Assembly: GCA_030601865.1 (NCBI GenBank)
Contig: JAUWAW010000007.1
Location: forward strand, 1-32,101
DNA from: Candidatus Nealsoniibacteriota bacterium
Lineage (GTDB): Bacteria; Patescibacteriota; Minisyncoccia; Minisyncoccales; JAUWAW01
Reading direction: 5' to 3'
DNA length: 32,101 bases
Part shown: positions 1 through 7,663 of the stretch, one piece after another
Layout of the letters: each line of letters opens with the position of its first letter
Numbering within the stretch: position 1 is the first letter of the stretch
Notes under the pieces: generated by a model
Database searches by the model: none
Told to the model about the DNA's origin: nothing
The model's input: the letters and a program-made list of their open reading frames with translations, nothing else
Made by a program: the position numbers and the translations under genes

Positions 1-227
1 TGATTTATTTTCGTTAAAGCAAATCTGGCATTCTGCTGAATTTCTTGGTAGGCAATTTCTTTGATATTCCCAGAAATAATATTCCATAAAAATCCGAGCA
101 TTAAAACTAACATCACAGCAACAATAGTTATGTAGATTACAAATTCAATTAAGGTAAACCCCCCACCACTTTTTGTGGAATTTATTTGCAAGAATCTATC
201 TTCTGAAAAGTGGTGGGGGGTTTCCAT
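1..227 (-). CDS. Prepilin-like protein (PilW/GspJ-type minor pilin), N-terminal part
   Basis: This is the N-terminal 75 codons of a type IV prepilin-like protein; the rest lies beyond the left edge. After a 23-residue leader comes GGG then FTLIEF, with glutamate at mature position +5 and a hydrophobic helix, the standard class III signal cut by prepilin peptidase. The start is ATG at 225-227, the only ATG upstream of the FTLIE motif in this frame. It is the last gene of a minus-strand run after two other prepilin-like genes, so it is probably a minor pilin of the same filament. The odd point is the leader: residues 2-24 are encoded by an inverted repeat (156-223), which also supplies the glycine before the cleavage site. 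The PilW/GspJ assignment rests only on gene order and is tentative. Confidence 0.8.
   Translation of the reverse strand, partial: METPHHFSEDRFLQINSTKSGGGFTLIEFVIYITIVAVMLVLMLGFLWNIISGNIKEIAYQEIQQNARFALTKIN
156..223. repeat. Palindromic element (18-bp perfect arms) inside prepilin leader
   Basis: Arms 156-173 and 206-223 are exact reverse complements of 18 nt, with a 32-nt loop. The arm core CCACCACTTTT also occurs in the hairpins in tsaD (11216-11254) and in the MBL-fold gene (27707-27747). Here it is translated as the prepilin leader. Confidence 0.85.
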
Positions 228-245
228 AGTAATATAGGCTAAAGT

Positions 246-860
246 TTAAGGCCCTATCCACGTACATCCTGATTGGGCTTCACAGTTCTTTTGATCCAAG
301 AAATTCTCGCAAGGAGCACAGGTGCCAGTACATTGACGCAATTTCCGGTCCCAATTACAACCATTTTGTCTTTTACATAATTTTCTATCAGCGAACTCCT
401 GACAAGAAGTGCAAGTTCCCTGACATAGAAAAACAATCTTCTGCCAGTTAGTTAGATAGGTAATTAATTTAATTTGTTGAAATCTATCTTCGGTAAATTG
501 CCAGGTTACTTGAGAAGTAACTTTTTTTGCGTCTGAATTTATGTCTTCAATAGTGATTTTTCTAACTCCTCCCCTAAGTTGACCACTAATATCTTCTTGA
601 GCCCCTTGAAAAATCCAGTTATTGCCAGAAATGGCTAAACCATGAGGGCCTGGAGAAAGCTCGTCCCAAGAATTATCCCGAATAGATCTTGCAGCCTCCA
701 CTCCTTCTTCAGCTAAAAAATTCGCCTCGGATATTTCTTTAGCCAGACGGCCAGAAACATAACCATTGAGTATAAAAAAAGCTAAGACGCTAACTACTAT
801 GGCAAAAATCCCGATGGCAATTATTAATTCTAATAATGACTGTCCCTTTCTATATCTCAT
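246..860 (-). CDS. Prepilin-like protein (PilV/GspI-type) with C-terminal Cys-rich repeats
   Basis: A 204-residue protein. The N-terminus MRYRKG followed by QSLLELIIAIGIF is a prepilin leader with a short basic segment, glycine -1 and glutamate +5, then a hydrophobic helix to about residue 32. The middle (about 40-140) is a typical minor-pilin head. The C-terminal 60 residues hold two copies of a cysteine module with the pattern C-x-G-x-C-x2-C-x8-C-x5-C-x-W (GTCTSC... GCNW and GTCAPC... GCTW). The same module occurs in the next gene upstream. The gene lies 10 nt after its neighbour's stop and 18 nt before the next start, so it is one operon with pilC and pilB. Minor pilins prime pilus assembly and sit at the tip; the cysteine modules may form a disulfide-stabilised tip domain. 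The head is not recognised beyond the pilin fold. Confidence 0.85.
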   Translation of the reverse strand: MRYRKGQSLLELIIAIGIFAIVVSVLAFFILNGYVSGRLAKEISEANFLAEEGVEAARSIRDNSWDELSPGPHGLAISGNNWIFQGAQEDISGQLRGGVRKITIEDINSDAKKVTSQVTWQFTEDRFQQIKLITYLTNWQKIVFLCQGTCTSCQEFADRKLCKRQNGCNWDRKLRQCTGTCAPCENFLDQKNCEAQSGCTWIGP

Positions 861-870
861 ACTTCATAGT

Positions 871-1512
871 TCATAGTTCTAAATTGATCCTTCCTATTTC
901 ATTTATGTTTATTGTCCTACTATCACTATTACTACTCAAGACAATACTTCCTCCCTGGCTAGGAGGATACCAAGAACAACCTGATTGATCTTCGCAGCTC
1001 GTTTGATCAGAGAAACCATCACAGGAAGTACAAGTGCCAATGCATAGACTCTGCTGTTTTTGCCAGCTACATCCATCCTGTTTTTTACATGACCTTTTAT
1101 CAGTGAAATCTTTACAGGAAACACATTCTCCTCCACAATAGGCCGGGCTCTCTGGTATCCCCTCAAATTTTGAAAAAACTATTTCTTGAAAACCTTTCAC
1201 GGTTATAATCTGAGACAAATCAAAAACTTCATCGAATTCCTTATCACGGTTTAAATAAGAATCTCCTTTAAATAAAATGTAGTTGTCATTTGTTAAATAA
1301 ACTCCGAAACTCGAGTCATCTTCTATAGACATTGCTTTTAGCTGAGCTCGTCTTAAGGTCTGAATCGCCCCTTGGGTATAAATATTAAGCTGCTGACTTC
1401 TATAAAAATCCAGAGATAGAGGAACAAGACCAATCAAAATTGTCAATAACCCGATTACTAACAAAACTTCGATTATAGTGAGTCCATTCTTTTTCTGAAA
1501 AAGAAAGGCCAT
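871..1512 (-). CDS. Prepilin-like protein (FimT/GspH-type) with inserted Cys-rich repeats
   Basis: A 213-residue minor pilin. The leader ends in KKNG, followed by LTIIEVLLVIGLL with glutamate +5. The C-terminal strand pair, GGSIVLSS... RTININEIGRINLEL, is the conserved ending of GspH/FimT-type pseudopilins. Between the two halves of this fold (about residues 124-184) sits an insert with two cysteine modules (CGGECVSC... GCSW and CIGTCTSC... GCSW), nearly the same as in the neighbouring gene. The insert appears to lie in a surface loop, because the sequence before and after it joins into a normal GspH pattern. It starts 5 nt after the pilC stop. Likely role: tip or priming subunit of a T4P or competence pseudopilus. 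FimT-type pilins bind DNA in some species, which would fit the nearby comF, but that is inference. Confidence 0.87.
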   Translation of the reverse strand: MAFLFQKKNGLTIIEVLLVIGLLTILIGLVPLSLDFYRSQQLNIYTQGAIQTLRRAQLKAMSIEDDSSFGVYLTNDNYILFKGDSYLNRDKEFDEVFDLSQIITVKGFQEIVFSKFEGIPESPAYCGGECVSCKDFTDKRSCKKQDGCSWQKQQSLCIGTCTSCDGFSDQTSCEDQSGCSWYPPSQGGSIVLSSNSDSRTININEIGRINLEL

Positions 1513-1517
1513 CTATT

Positions 1518-2570
1518 TTAACGCAGACCCTGGAGGCTGCCGATAAGTTTATAAATGGGCGTAATAATAGCTAAGGCTATAAAAGCTACTAAAAGCCCAA
1601 CAAAAATTAGCAAAACTGGCTCCAATAATCCAGAAAGATTTTTAACAGCAGTGTCCACCTCTCCCTCATAAAATTCAGCAAGATACAGCAGACTCCCCTC
1701 CAAAGCCCCGGACCTCTCCCCTACAAGAATCATTTGAGAAAAGACTAAAGGGAAAGTTTTTGGGAATCGTTTAAGGACTTCACTAATTTTTTCTCCTCGT
1801 TCCACTTCAGACCGAACTGAATTCAGTTGGGTTTTGTAAACTTCGTTTGGTAAAGCATCAGCACAAACCTCTAAAGCCTCCAAAATCGGCATTCCGCTTC
1901 TAAAGAGGGTATAAAAAGTTCGGGAAAATCTAGCCAGGCTAAGATTCCTATTAATCTTGCCAAAAAGAGGAAAGGAAAGAATTAATTTATGCCAATAAAA
2001 TCTAATAAATTTTAGCCTTTGAAAAACTTTAAAAATAAAAAAAAGTAAAAAAAGTCCTCCCAAGAGCCAGAGCCAATATTGTTTTAAAAAAGTTCCAGAG
2101 CCTATTAAAATTCTAGTAGCTAAGGGTAATTCAACTTCAAGGGATTGTAAGAGACCAATTATCTTGGGCAAAACAAAAAAAGTGATTAGAGAAACAATAA
2201 TCACAGCTAATGTTATGATAAGAATGGGATAAATTAAAGCTCCTTTTATTTTTCTTTGTAAATTGTGTTGACTGCGGATGCAGGTGCTTAAATATTTTAA
2301 GTTTTCCTCAAGAGTCCCACTTTTCTCCCCTACTCTAACTATATTTTGAAAAAATTTGTCAAAAATTTTAGGATGCCGTCCCAAACCTCGAGCTAAGGTC
2401 TCCCCCTCTAAAACTCTTTCTAAAATATCACTCAAAGCCTTCTTAAAACTTCTAGAGCTAATTTCTCCTCTTAAGACTTTTAAAGCCTCAGCCAAAGGAA
2501 CTCCTCCCCTAATCAATAACGAAAGATGTTCTGCAAAAAACATTTTTTCTTTTGGAGAAACAAACAACAT
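1518..2570 (-). CDS. pilC: Type IV pilus inner-membrane platform protein PilC (copy 1)
   Basis: A 350-residue polytopic protein with two T2SSF domains, the platform that couples the ATPase to pilin insertion and extraction. Domain 1 (about residues 10-130) starts FFAEHLSLLIRGGVPLAEAL and ends before a transmembrane segment at about 105-135 (KIKGALIYPILIITLAVIIV). A second hydrophobic stretch lies at about 160-185. Domain 2 (ARFSRTFYTLFRSGMPILEAL) is followed by a C-terminal membrane segment with the conserved LEPVLLIFVGLLVAFI. It lacks the N-terminal domain of about 50 residues seen in the second PilC (7664-8869), so the two are distinct paralogues. It lies between pilB and the three minor pilins on the same strand and so serves that system. 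Confidence 0.93.
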   Translation of the reverse strand: MLFVSPKEKMFFAEHLSLLIRGGVPLAEALKVLRGEISSRSFKKALSDILERVLEGETLARGLGRHPKIFDKFFQNIVRVGEKSGTLEENLKYLSTCIRSQHNLQRKIKGALIYPILIITLAVIIVSLITFFVLPKIIGLLQSLEVELPLATRILIGSGTFLKQYWLWLLGGLFLLFFIFKVFQRLKFIRFYWHKLILSFPLFGKINRNLSLARFSRTFYTLFRSGMPILEALEVCADALPNEVYKTQLNSVRSEVERGEKISEVLKRFPKTFPLVFSQMILVGERSGALEGSLLYLAEFYEGEVDTAVKNLSGLLEPVLLIFVGLLVAFIALAIITPIYKLIGSLQGLR

Positions 2571-2677
2571 ACCAATTGAATTATGAATTAAGAATAAAGA
2601 ATTAAGAATATAAAAAGTCTCTAAAAAGAAAGATTAGATTAACATTCCTAGAATTCATAATTCTTGATTCTTGATTC
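2571..2677. repeat. Foldback spacer built from a GAATTAAGAAT-type word
   Basis: The spacer between pilB and pilC has a left half with repeats of ATGAATTAAGAATAAAG and a right half with their near-complements (ATTCATAATTCTTGATTC, repeated). The mRNA could fold into a long imperfect hairpin. No gene fits here. Confidence 0.6.
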
Positions 2678-4360
2678 TTATTTGACGGCTCTTAAAATTT
2701 CTTCAATGGTGGTGACTCCTACCTCTACTTTCTTTATCCCATCCTCAATCATAGTAGTCATGCCCAGACTCGCTGCCTCTTCTCTAATTCGTGAGGCATT
2801 GGCTTTTTCCATAATTAATCTTTTAATTGATTCATTTATTTCTAAAATCTCAAAAATGCCCACTCTTCCCCGATAACCAGTGTTTTGGCAGAGAGGGCAT
2901 CCCTTTCCTCGAAAAAGACGAACTCGATCTTTTTTTGTTTCTGGTAATTTTGAAGCAAGGTCTTTGTCTAAAAGCGGTTCAATTTCTGAAAAAAAAACTT
3001 CGTAACTTTCAATACATTTTGGACAAATTCTTCGAACCAATCTCTGGGCAATAACAATATTAATTGTCGAGACGATTAAAAATGGCTCAATTCCCATGTC
3101 CAAGAGCCTGGGCAAAGTAGTGGGAGCATCGGTAGCATGAAAAGTTGATAAAACCAAGTGACCAGTCATTGCAGCATTTACTGCTAACTTTGCGGTCTCT
3201 GTATCTCTTATTTCTCCCACCATTATAATATTTGGGTCCTGCCTTATGACAGCCCGGAGACCTTGGGAAAAGGTCAAATTAGCTTTGGGGTTGACCTGAA
3301 TTTGATTAATTCCAGGGACATCATACTCAATGGGATCCTCAATGGTCATAATATTAAGTTTCCTGGTATTTAAAATTTTTAATATCGCATACATAGTAGT
3401 GGTCTTGCCGCAACCAGTAGGGCCTGAAGCCAAAATCATTCCCCAAGGCTTTCTAATGTTTTTATTAATGATTCCAAGACCCTCTGCTCGTAACCCCAAT
3501 TCTTCTAAATCAAATCTCTTTGCTTTTTCTGCCAGCATCCTCATTACCACCTTCTCCCCTTCTTCAATTGGAACCACTGAAATTCTAACGTCAACTTTCT
3601 CAGCTGGAACTGAAAATGAAAAATGGCCATCCTGAGCAGCATCATGGATGTCAATTCTAAGCTTAGCTAAAATCTTAATTCTTGAAACTAAAAAATCATG
3701 CAAGACCTTGGGAAGAGTTAAGATATCGTACAAAACTCCGTCAATGCGGTATCTTATTATTGTTTTTTCTTCATAGGGTTCAATATGAATATCTGAAGCT
3801 CGATTTTCGTATCCATAATTTAAAATAGAATCTACCATTTTGATTACTGGCAAGGGCCGAGCTTCTCTTTTGGTCCTTTTGAATTCTTCAAGACGTTCTT
3901 TAATAATTTCTTCAAATTCCTCTTTTATCTCTTTTTTATAATGCTTCAGAGCCTCTAAAATATCATCTTTTGTAGCAAAATAAGGAATAACACGCTCCCC
4001 GGTTTTTCTCTTAATAAATTCTCGGATTTCTAAGTTTTCGGGATTATGCATTGCCATCTTCAATCCTTTTTTAGTTTTATCAAAAACAATAATTTTCTGT
4101 TTCTTTGCCACAATTTCTGGCACAATTTTAAGAACTTCTTTGTCTATTTTTACCCTTCGTAAATTGACAAAAGGGAAGCCTGATTCATCAGCTAAGAGCT
4201 TCCCTAATTCTTCGTCTGAAATAAAACCCTTTTCCTTCAAGATGTTCTCTAGAGGTTCTTCTTTAGCACTGGCTTCTTTTTTGGCTGCCTCAAAGTTCTT
4301 AGGTTCAATCAACCCCGAATCAACCAAAACTTTTTTTAATAGTAAAGACGTAATTTTCAT
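2678..4360 (-). CDS. pilB: Type IV pilus extension ATPase PilB (copy 1)
   Basis: A 560-residue GspE/PilB-family hexameric ATPase that powers pilin polymerisation on the cytoplasmic face. Residues 1-130 form an MshEN-type N-terminal domain (SGLIEPKNFEAAKKEA, LADESGFPFVNL). The core starts near 172 with the ASDIHIEP motif. Walker A is GPTGCGKTTT (313-322), the Asp box is MTIEDPIEY (338-346), Walker B is IIMVGEIRD (378-386), and the His box includes HLVLSTFHATDA. A tetracysteine zinc site is formed by CPKC (446-449) and CPLC (488-491), which is typical of extension rather than retraction ATPases. Its start overlaps the response-regulator gene by 4 nt (ATGA), implying translational coupling. It is clean, with no palindrome insert, unlike the second PilB (19577-21355). 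Confidence 0.96.
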   Translation of the reverse strand: MKITSLLLKKVLVDSGLIEPKNFEAAKKEASAKEEPLENILKEKGFISDEELGKLLADESGFPFVNLRRVKIDKEVLKIVPEIVAKKQKIIVFDKTKKGLKMAMHNPENLEIREFIKRKTGERVIPYFATKDDILEALKHYKKEIKEEFEEIIKERLEEFKRTKREARPLPVIKMVDSILNYGYENRASDIHIEPYEEKTIIRYRIDGVLYDILTLPKVLHDFLVSRIKILAKLRIDIHDAAQDGHFSFSVPAEKVDVRISVVPIEEGEKVVMRMLAEKAKRFDLEELGLRAEGLGIINKNIRKPWGMILASGPTGCGKTTTMYAILKILNTRKLNIMTIEDPIEYDVPGINQIQVNPKANLTFSQGLRAVIRQDPNIIMVGEIRDTETAKLAVNAAMTGHLVLSTFHATDAPTTLPRLLDMGIEPFLIVSTINIVIAQRLVRRICPKCIESYEVFFSEIEPLLDKDLASKLPETKKDRVRLFRGKGCPLCQNTGYRGRVGIFEILEINESIKRLIMEKANASRIREEAASLGMTTMIEDGIKKVEVGVTTIEEILRAVK

Positions 4361-4755
4361 GTTTCATGTTTCATGTTTTTTACCAGCCATTCTTTAACCT
4401 TTTCCACTACTTCCGACAAGCTGACCTCAGTTTTCACTAAATAGTCCTGAGCCCCTAAAGAAAGTCCTCTTTGAATGTCTGATACCTGGCCAAGGTTAGA
4501 AAGAATAATTACTGGGATATCCCGGAAGGCTCTGTTTCTCTTCATGTCAATTAAAACGTCAAAGCCATTTTTTCTGGGCAAGATTAAATCCAATAAAATT
4601 AAATCTGGTTTTTCAGAAATAATTTTACTTATGCCTTCTAGGCCATTGGTGGCTTCAATAAATTCAAAACCTGCTCGAGTCAACTTATCTCGATAAATCT
4701 TCCTTAAAAACCTATCATCTTCAATCATTAATATTTTTTGTTTTTTATTATTCAT
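4357..4755 (-). CDS. Single-domain response regulator (CheY-like)
   Basis: A 132-residue receiver domain without an output domain. The acidic pocket is E12-D13-D14, the phosphorylation site is D56 in LILLDLILP, followed by the conserved IILSNLGQ and the lysine in YLVKTE. Its partner is probably the histidine kinase encoded 45 nt upstream. It overlaps pilB by 4 nt, so the phosphorelay most likely acts on this pilus system, in the way PilG/CheY-type proteins act on pilus motors. The last residues, VKNMKHET, are encoded by a repeated GTTTCAT word (4361-4377) at the junction with pilB, so the C-terminus may have been extended by repeat growth. Confidence 0.93.
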   Translation of the reverse strand: MNNKKQKILMIEDDRFLRKIYRDKLTRAGFEFIEATNGLEGISKIISEKPDLILLDLILPRKNGFDVLIDMKRNRAFRDIPVIILSNLGQVSDIQRGLSLGAQDYLVKTEVSLSEVVEKVKEWLVKNMKHET

Positions 4756-4800
4756 AACTAACGGTAAACGGTAAACGGTAAAACGTTTAACGTTAAATTT
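4756..4800. repeat. Tandem GGTAAAC word with inverted tail
   Basis: The 45-nt spacer between kinase and regulator is three copies of a GGTAAAC/GGTAAAA word, followed by the inverted AACGTTTAACGTT. It is a short member of the foldback-spacer class. Confidence 0.5.
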
Positions 4801-5526
4801 CTAATGTTTTAATGAATTAGCAATGGGAAGTGTGAAATAAAAAGTCATTCCTTGATCCTTGTTTTTTAAAAACCAAATTTTACCCCCGCCCAATTCAATG
4901 GTGGCTTTGTCTATATAAAGGCCGAGGCCGGTGCCACCGGGGTCTACTTCCATTGATTTTTCTGATCTGTAAAATTTAGTAAAAACTTTTTTAAAATCGT
5001 CCTGTGGAACACCAATTCCATTATCTTTACAGCAAAACAAAACCTCTTTATTTCTTTTCTCCAAAGATACTTCTATTTTTCCTCGACCAAGGGGTTTAAA
5101 CTTTAAAGCATTGGAAATTAGATTTTCAACTACATGACGAATTTTAAAAGGGTCAGCTAAAACCAAGGGCAATTTTTTTGGCTTTTTAAAAAAGATTTCA
5201 CAGTTTGAGGCCCGGACCCAATCAGAAAACTCGTTTGTTACCTCAGAAATTATCTTTCTCAGGTCTATTGATTTTAGTTTCAGTTCGTATTTCCCTTCCT
5301 CTATTCTTGTAACATCTAAAAGATAGCCAACTATCCTGCTCATTCTCTTTGTGTTTTCCAGGGCATCTTTAAGATATTCTCTTTGTCTTTGATTGATTCC
5401 ACCAAAATCTTCTGAAATTAAAACCTCAAGATAACCCTTTAGTACTGCGATAGGGTTTTTTAGCTGGTGGGCAACAATAGAGATTACCTCGGATATTTTT
5501 GGTTTTTCAGGAAAAACTTCTGCCAT
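4801..5526 (-). CDS. Soluble sensor histidine kinase
   Basis: A 241-residue kinase made only of the HisKA dimerisation domain and the HATPase_c domain. The H-box is ISIVAHQLKNPIAVLKGYLE, with the phospho-accepting histidine at about residue 20. The N-box is NLISNALKF, the G1 box DNGIGVP and the G2 box GGTGLGLYI, all intact. There is no transmembrane segment and no PAS, GAF or HAMP domain ahead of the H-box, so it must sense through a partner protein or an intracellular cue. It is first in the run kinase, regulator, pilB, pilC and minor pilins, so it most likely controls that pilus. A TATAAT box lies 33 nt upstream of the ATG. ComF is encoded 83 nt upstream on the same strand. Confidence 0.93.
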   Translation of the reverse strand: MAEVFPEKPKISEVISIVAHQLKNPIAVLKGYLEVLISEDFGGINQRQREYLKDALENTKRMSRIVGYLLDVTRIEEGKYELKLKSIDLRKIISEVTNEFSDWVRASNCEIFFKKPKKLPLVLADPFKIRHVVENLISNALKFKPLGRGKIEVSLEKRNKEVLFCCKDNGIGVPQDDFKKVFTKFYRSEKSMEVDPGGTGLGLYIDKATIELGGGKIWFLKNKDQGMTFYFTLPIANSLKH

Positions 5527-5559
5527 TTATTCGTGTGGCGTATTCGTAACGCTATTTAC

Positions 5560-5587
5560 ATTATAACTGATTATGACCAAAAGACAA
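5560..5587 (-). promoter_or_regulatory. Possible promoter upstream of the histidine kinase gene
   Basis: On the minus strand TTGTCT (5582-5587) and TATAAT (5560-5565) are 16 nt apart. This would give a leader of about 27 nt before the kinase ATG at 5526. Confidence 0.5.
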
Positions 5588-5609
5588 CAATACAAAACCC
5601 CCATTTTGG

Positions 5610-6335
5610 TTACCCCCGGGCCACCACTACGCCCCAGACCTCTTGCGCGCCTGCCTTTTTCAGCACGCGGCCGCACTCTTCCATGGTAGCACCAGTGGTA
5701 TAAATATCATCAACCAAGAGAATTTTTCGGCTCCGCACCTCCTCAGGCTTTTGACAAAAAAAGGCGCCTTTAATATTTTCCTCTCTTTCCGATTCTGAAA
5801 GTTCTACCTGGGCTTGGGTCTCTTTAATTTTTAATAAAGAATCGCCGACTACTGGAATCCTCAAAAACTTCCCCAGTTCTTTGGCAATCTCCTCGCTTTG
5901 GTTAAAACCCCGCTCTCTCAACTTGCTTTTATGAAGGGGTACTGGCAGTAAAACAAACCTGGAAAAGTCAGGCGGTTTGTCCAATAAATGAAAATGGGTT
6001 ATTATTAAAGAAGCTAAAGTGTTAGCCAGGCCTTTAAAATAAGGTGGGTATTTAAACTGCTGAATTAATCTTTTGGTCAAAAAATTCTCATAGGGCAGAG
6101 CAGAGTATAAACCATGCAAAATTTTGCCTCGGCATTTTCTACATTTGCCCTTCACCATTTTTGTTCCAAAAATGGTGAAGGGTTCTTTGCAGAGACAATG
6201 TTGCTCTTCTGAAACCTCTAACAAGGCCTGACAATCTTGACAGAGATAACTCCCCTCTTTGCCACAACTGAGACAAAACCGAGGGAAGAAAATGTCCAGG
6301 AGAAAAGCTTTTATTGAAATTAATATTTTTTTCAT
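5610..6335 (-). CDS. comF: ComF family phosphoribosyltransferase-like competence protein
   Basis: A 241-residue ComF/GntX-family protein. ComF proteins are needed for natural transformation, where they probably work on single-stranded DNA after it enters the cytoplasm. The N-terminal zinc region has cysteines at about 21, 24, 32, 35, 47, 49, 65 and 68. The C-terminal phosphoribosyltransferase loop is ILLVDDIYTTGAT (about 205-217), preceded by the conserved LLPVPLHKSKLRERGFNQ. Residues about 50-63 (KEPFTIFGTKMVKG), between zinc-binding cysteines, are encoded by a perfect 15-bp-arm palindrome (6148-6182). Because it adds whole codons and the cysteines remain, the protein is probably functional. 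Its position next to a pilus kinase, motor and minor pilins suggests that this cluster serves DNA uptake. Confidence 0.92.
   Translation of the reverse strand: MKKILISIKAFLLDIFFPRFCLSCGKEGSYLCQDCQALLEVSEEQHCLCKEPFTIFGTKMVKGKCRKCRGKILHGLYSALPYENFLTKRLIQQFKYPPYFKGLANTLASLIITHFHLLDKPPDFSRFVLLPVPLHKSKLRERGFNQSEEIAKELGKFLRIPVVGDSLLKIKETQAQVELSESEREENIKGAFFCQKPEEVRSRKILLVDDIYTTGATMEECGRVLKKAGAQEVWGVVVARG
6148..6182. repeat. Palindrome (15-bp perfect arms, GTTCC loop) inside comF
   Basis: Arms 6148-6162 and 6168-6182 are exact complements around the loop GTTCC. Loop and inner arm match the tsaD hairpin at 11216-11254 (loop GGAAC, the same sequence on the other strand). The insert is in frame. Confidence 0.88.
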
Positions 6336-6415
6336 GCTTAGTATATAAACATTTTAACATCTTAACATTTTAACAAAAACAAGCTTCACAATGTTAGTAT
6401 GTTAATATGTTAATA
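6336..6415. repeat. Foldback spacer of TTAACAT / ATGTTAA words
   Basis: Between the divergent comF and pilM genes, the left half repeats TTTTAACAT and the right half repeats its complement ATGTTAATATG. Similar spacers lie at 8870-8936 and 24196-24271. Confidence 0.6.
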
Positions 6416-6424
6416 TGATATAAT
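6416..6424 (+). promoter_or_regulatory. Extended -10 promoter of pilM
   Basis: TGATATAAT matches the extended -10 consensus TGnTATAAT. Transcription should start near 6431, after the ATG at 6423, so the ATG at 6444 is the likely start of pilM, with a leader of about 13 nt. Confidence 0.7.
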
Positions 6425-6443
6425 GATCTGGACTTCTTTGAAA

Positions 6444-7520
6444 ATGTTTCCTAAAAAATTTTTAGGGGTGGATATTGGAACTTCTGGTGTAAAGATGGTA
6501 GAGCTCAGAAAATTTGGCGCAAAAATCAAATTGGAAAATTATGGAGAACTCAAACCCTTCGCTTTCTATGAAACGCCCTTGCGGACCTTTGAAAAAAGCA
6601 CGCTCGCACTTTCCAGTCAAGACATTGCCAAAAGCCTCTCGGCCATTTTAGAAGAAGCCAAGATAAAGACAAAAAAGGCTGTCTTTTCCATTCCCGACTT
6701 CTCCACTTTCTTTACCTGGTTCAGACTTCCTCCCATGAGCAAAGAGGAAGTACCCTCGGCCGTCCGCTATGAAGCCCTTCAACACATTCCCTTACCTTTG
6801 TCAGAGGTAACCTTAGACTGGCAGGTTATTGAAGGTAAGCTTTCTGAACAAGAAAAAAACAGGCTCAAAATATTATTAGTGGCTGTGCCCAAAGAAATCC
6901 TTAATCAATACCAAGAAATCGCCACCCTGGCCCAACTGGAACTTCAGGCGGTAGAGGCAGAAGTGTTTGCTCTTTCCCGGGCTTCAATAAAAAATGAAAA
7001 AGGAGTCATAGCTCTCTTGGACATCGGTGCTCAAAGCACCACTATCAGTATTATTGACAAAGGAATCTTAAAAAGAAGCCATAGCTTTGATATCTCTGGA
7101 AACGAAATGACCAAAGTTGTATCCAAGTCCTTGGGAGTTGATTACTCAAAAGCAGAGGCGCTCAAAAAAAAGTATGGCTTAAATCCTATCTCACAGTTTT
7201 TAGAACCGGATATTCCCTATGGACAGGATCTAAAAAAAATTCTTTGCCCTTTCTGTGATATAATCTTAGCGGAGGTCAAAAAAACTGCTCAGGATTTTTA
7301 TCAAGTTGAATCAAAAGAAACTCAAAAGATTATTTTAGCGGGTGGAACTGCTCTTTTGCCGGGTCTCAAAGAATATTTTGTAGAAGAACTGAGAAAAGAA
7401 ACAGAGGTGGCTAACCCCTTCAGCTATATTTTTTGCCCCCCCATTTTGGAAACAGAATTGAAGGCAATGGGACCCAGCTATGCCATTGCTATTGGCGCGG
7501 CATTGCGCGGCCTGGAATAG
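6444..7520 (+). CDS. pilM: Type IV pilus assembly protein PilM
   Basis: A 358-residue actin-like ATPase that forms a cytoplasmic ring and binds the N-terminus of PilN. It begins MFPKKFLGVDIGTSGVKMVEL, the usual PilM phosphate-1 motif. Other actin-fold motifs are LLDIGAQSTTISII and IILAGGTALLPGL. The ATG at 6423 would add seven residues, but it lies inside the predicted -10 box region, so the start at 6444 is preferred. In many bacteria pilM heads a pilMNOPQ operon. Here it is followed instead by a pilC and three pilins, while PilN- and PilO-like genes lie about 15 kb away on the other strand. The gene has no palindrome insert. Confidence 0.93.
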   Translation: MFPKKFLGVDIGTSGVKMVELRKFGAKIKLENYGELKPFAFYETPLRTFEKSTLALSSQDIAKSLSAILEEAKIKTKKAVFSIPDFSTFFTWFRLPPMSKEEVPSAVRYEALQHIPLPLSEVTLDWQVIEGKLSEQEKNRLKILLVAVPKEILNQYQEIATLAQLELQAVEAEVFALSRASIKNEKGVIALLDIGAQSTTISIIDKGILKRSHSFDISGNEMTKVVSKSLGVDYSKAEALKKKYGLNPISQFLEPDIPYGQDLKKILCPFCDIILAEVKKTAQDFYQVESKETQKIILAGGTALLPGLKEYFVEELRKETEVANPFSYIFCPPILETELKAMGPSYAIAIGAALRGLE

Positions 7521-7663
7521 GGAATAACCAATAACCAAGAAACAATCACCAAACAATAACCAATCATCAAACACCAATACCCAAACCGTTTGATTATTGG
7601 TTATTGAGATTTGTTTGGTTATTGTATCTTGTATCTTGGTGATTGTTTTGCGAAGCAAAAGCT
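7521..7663 (+). repeat. Foldback element of CCAATAACC words, ending at the pilC start codon
   Basis: The left part (about 7522-7572) repeats AATAACCAA. The right part (about 7588-7650) repeats the complement TTGGTTATT, around the palindrome AAACCGTTT. The end is TTTTGCGAAGCAAAAGCT directly before the ATG. A homologous copy in the same orientation precedes the PilN-like gene (22969-23127). Confidence 0.8.

Noticed and set aside
7643-7663. Seven extra N-terminal codons of PilC (MFCEAKA)
   Set aside because: They are encoded by the repeat element that also precedes the pilN-like gene; the family N-terminus MKFNYQAR starts at 7664.
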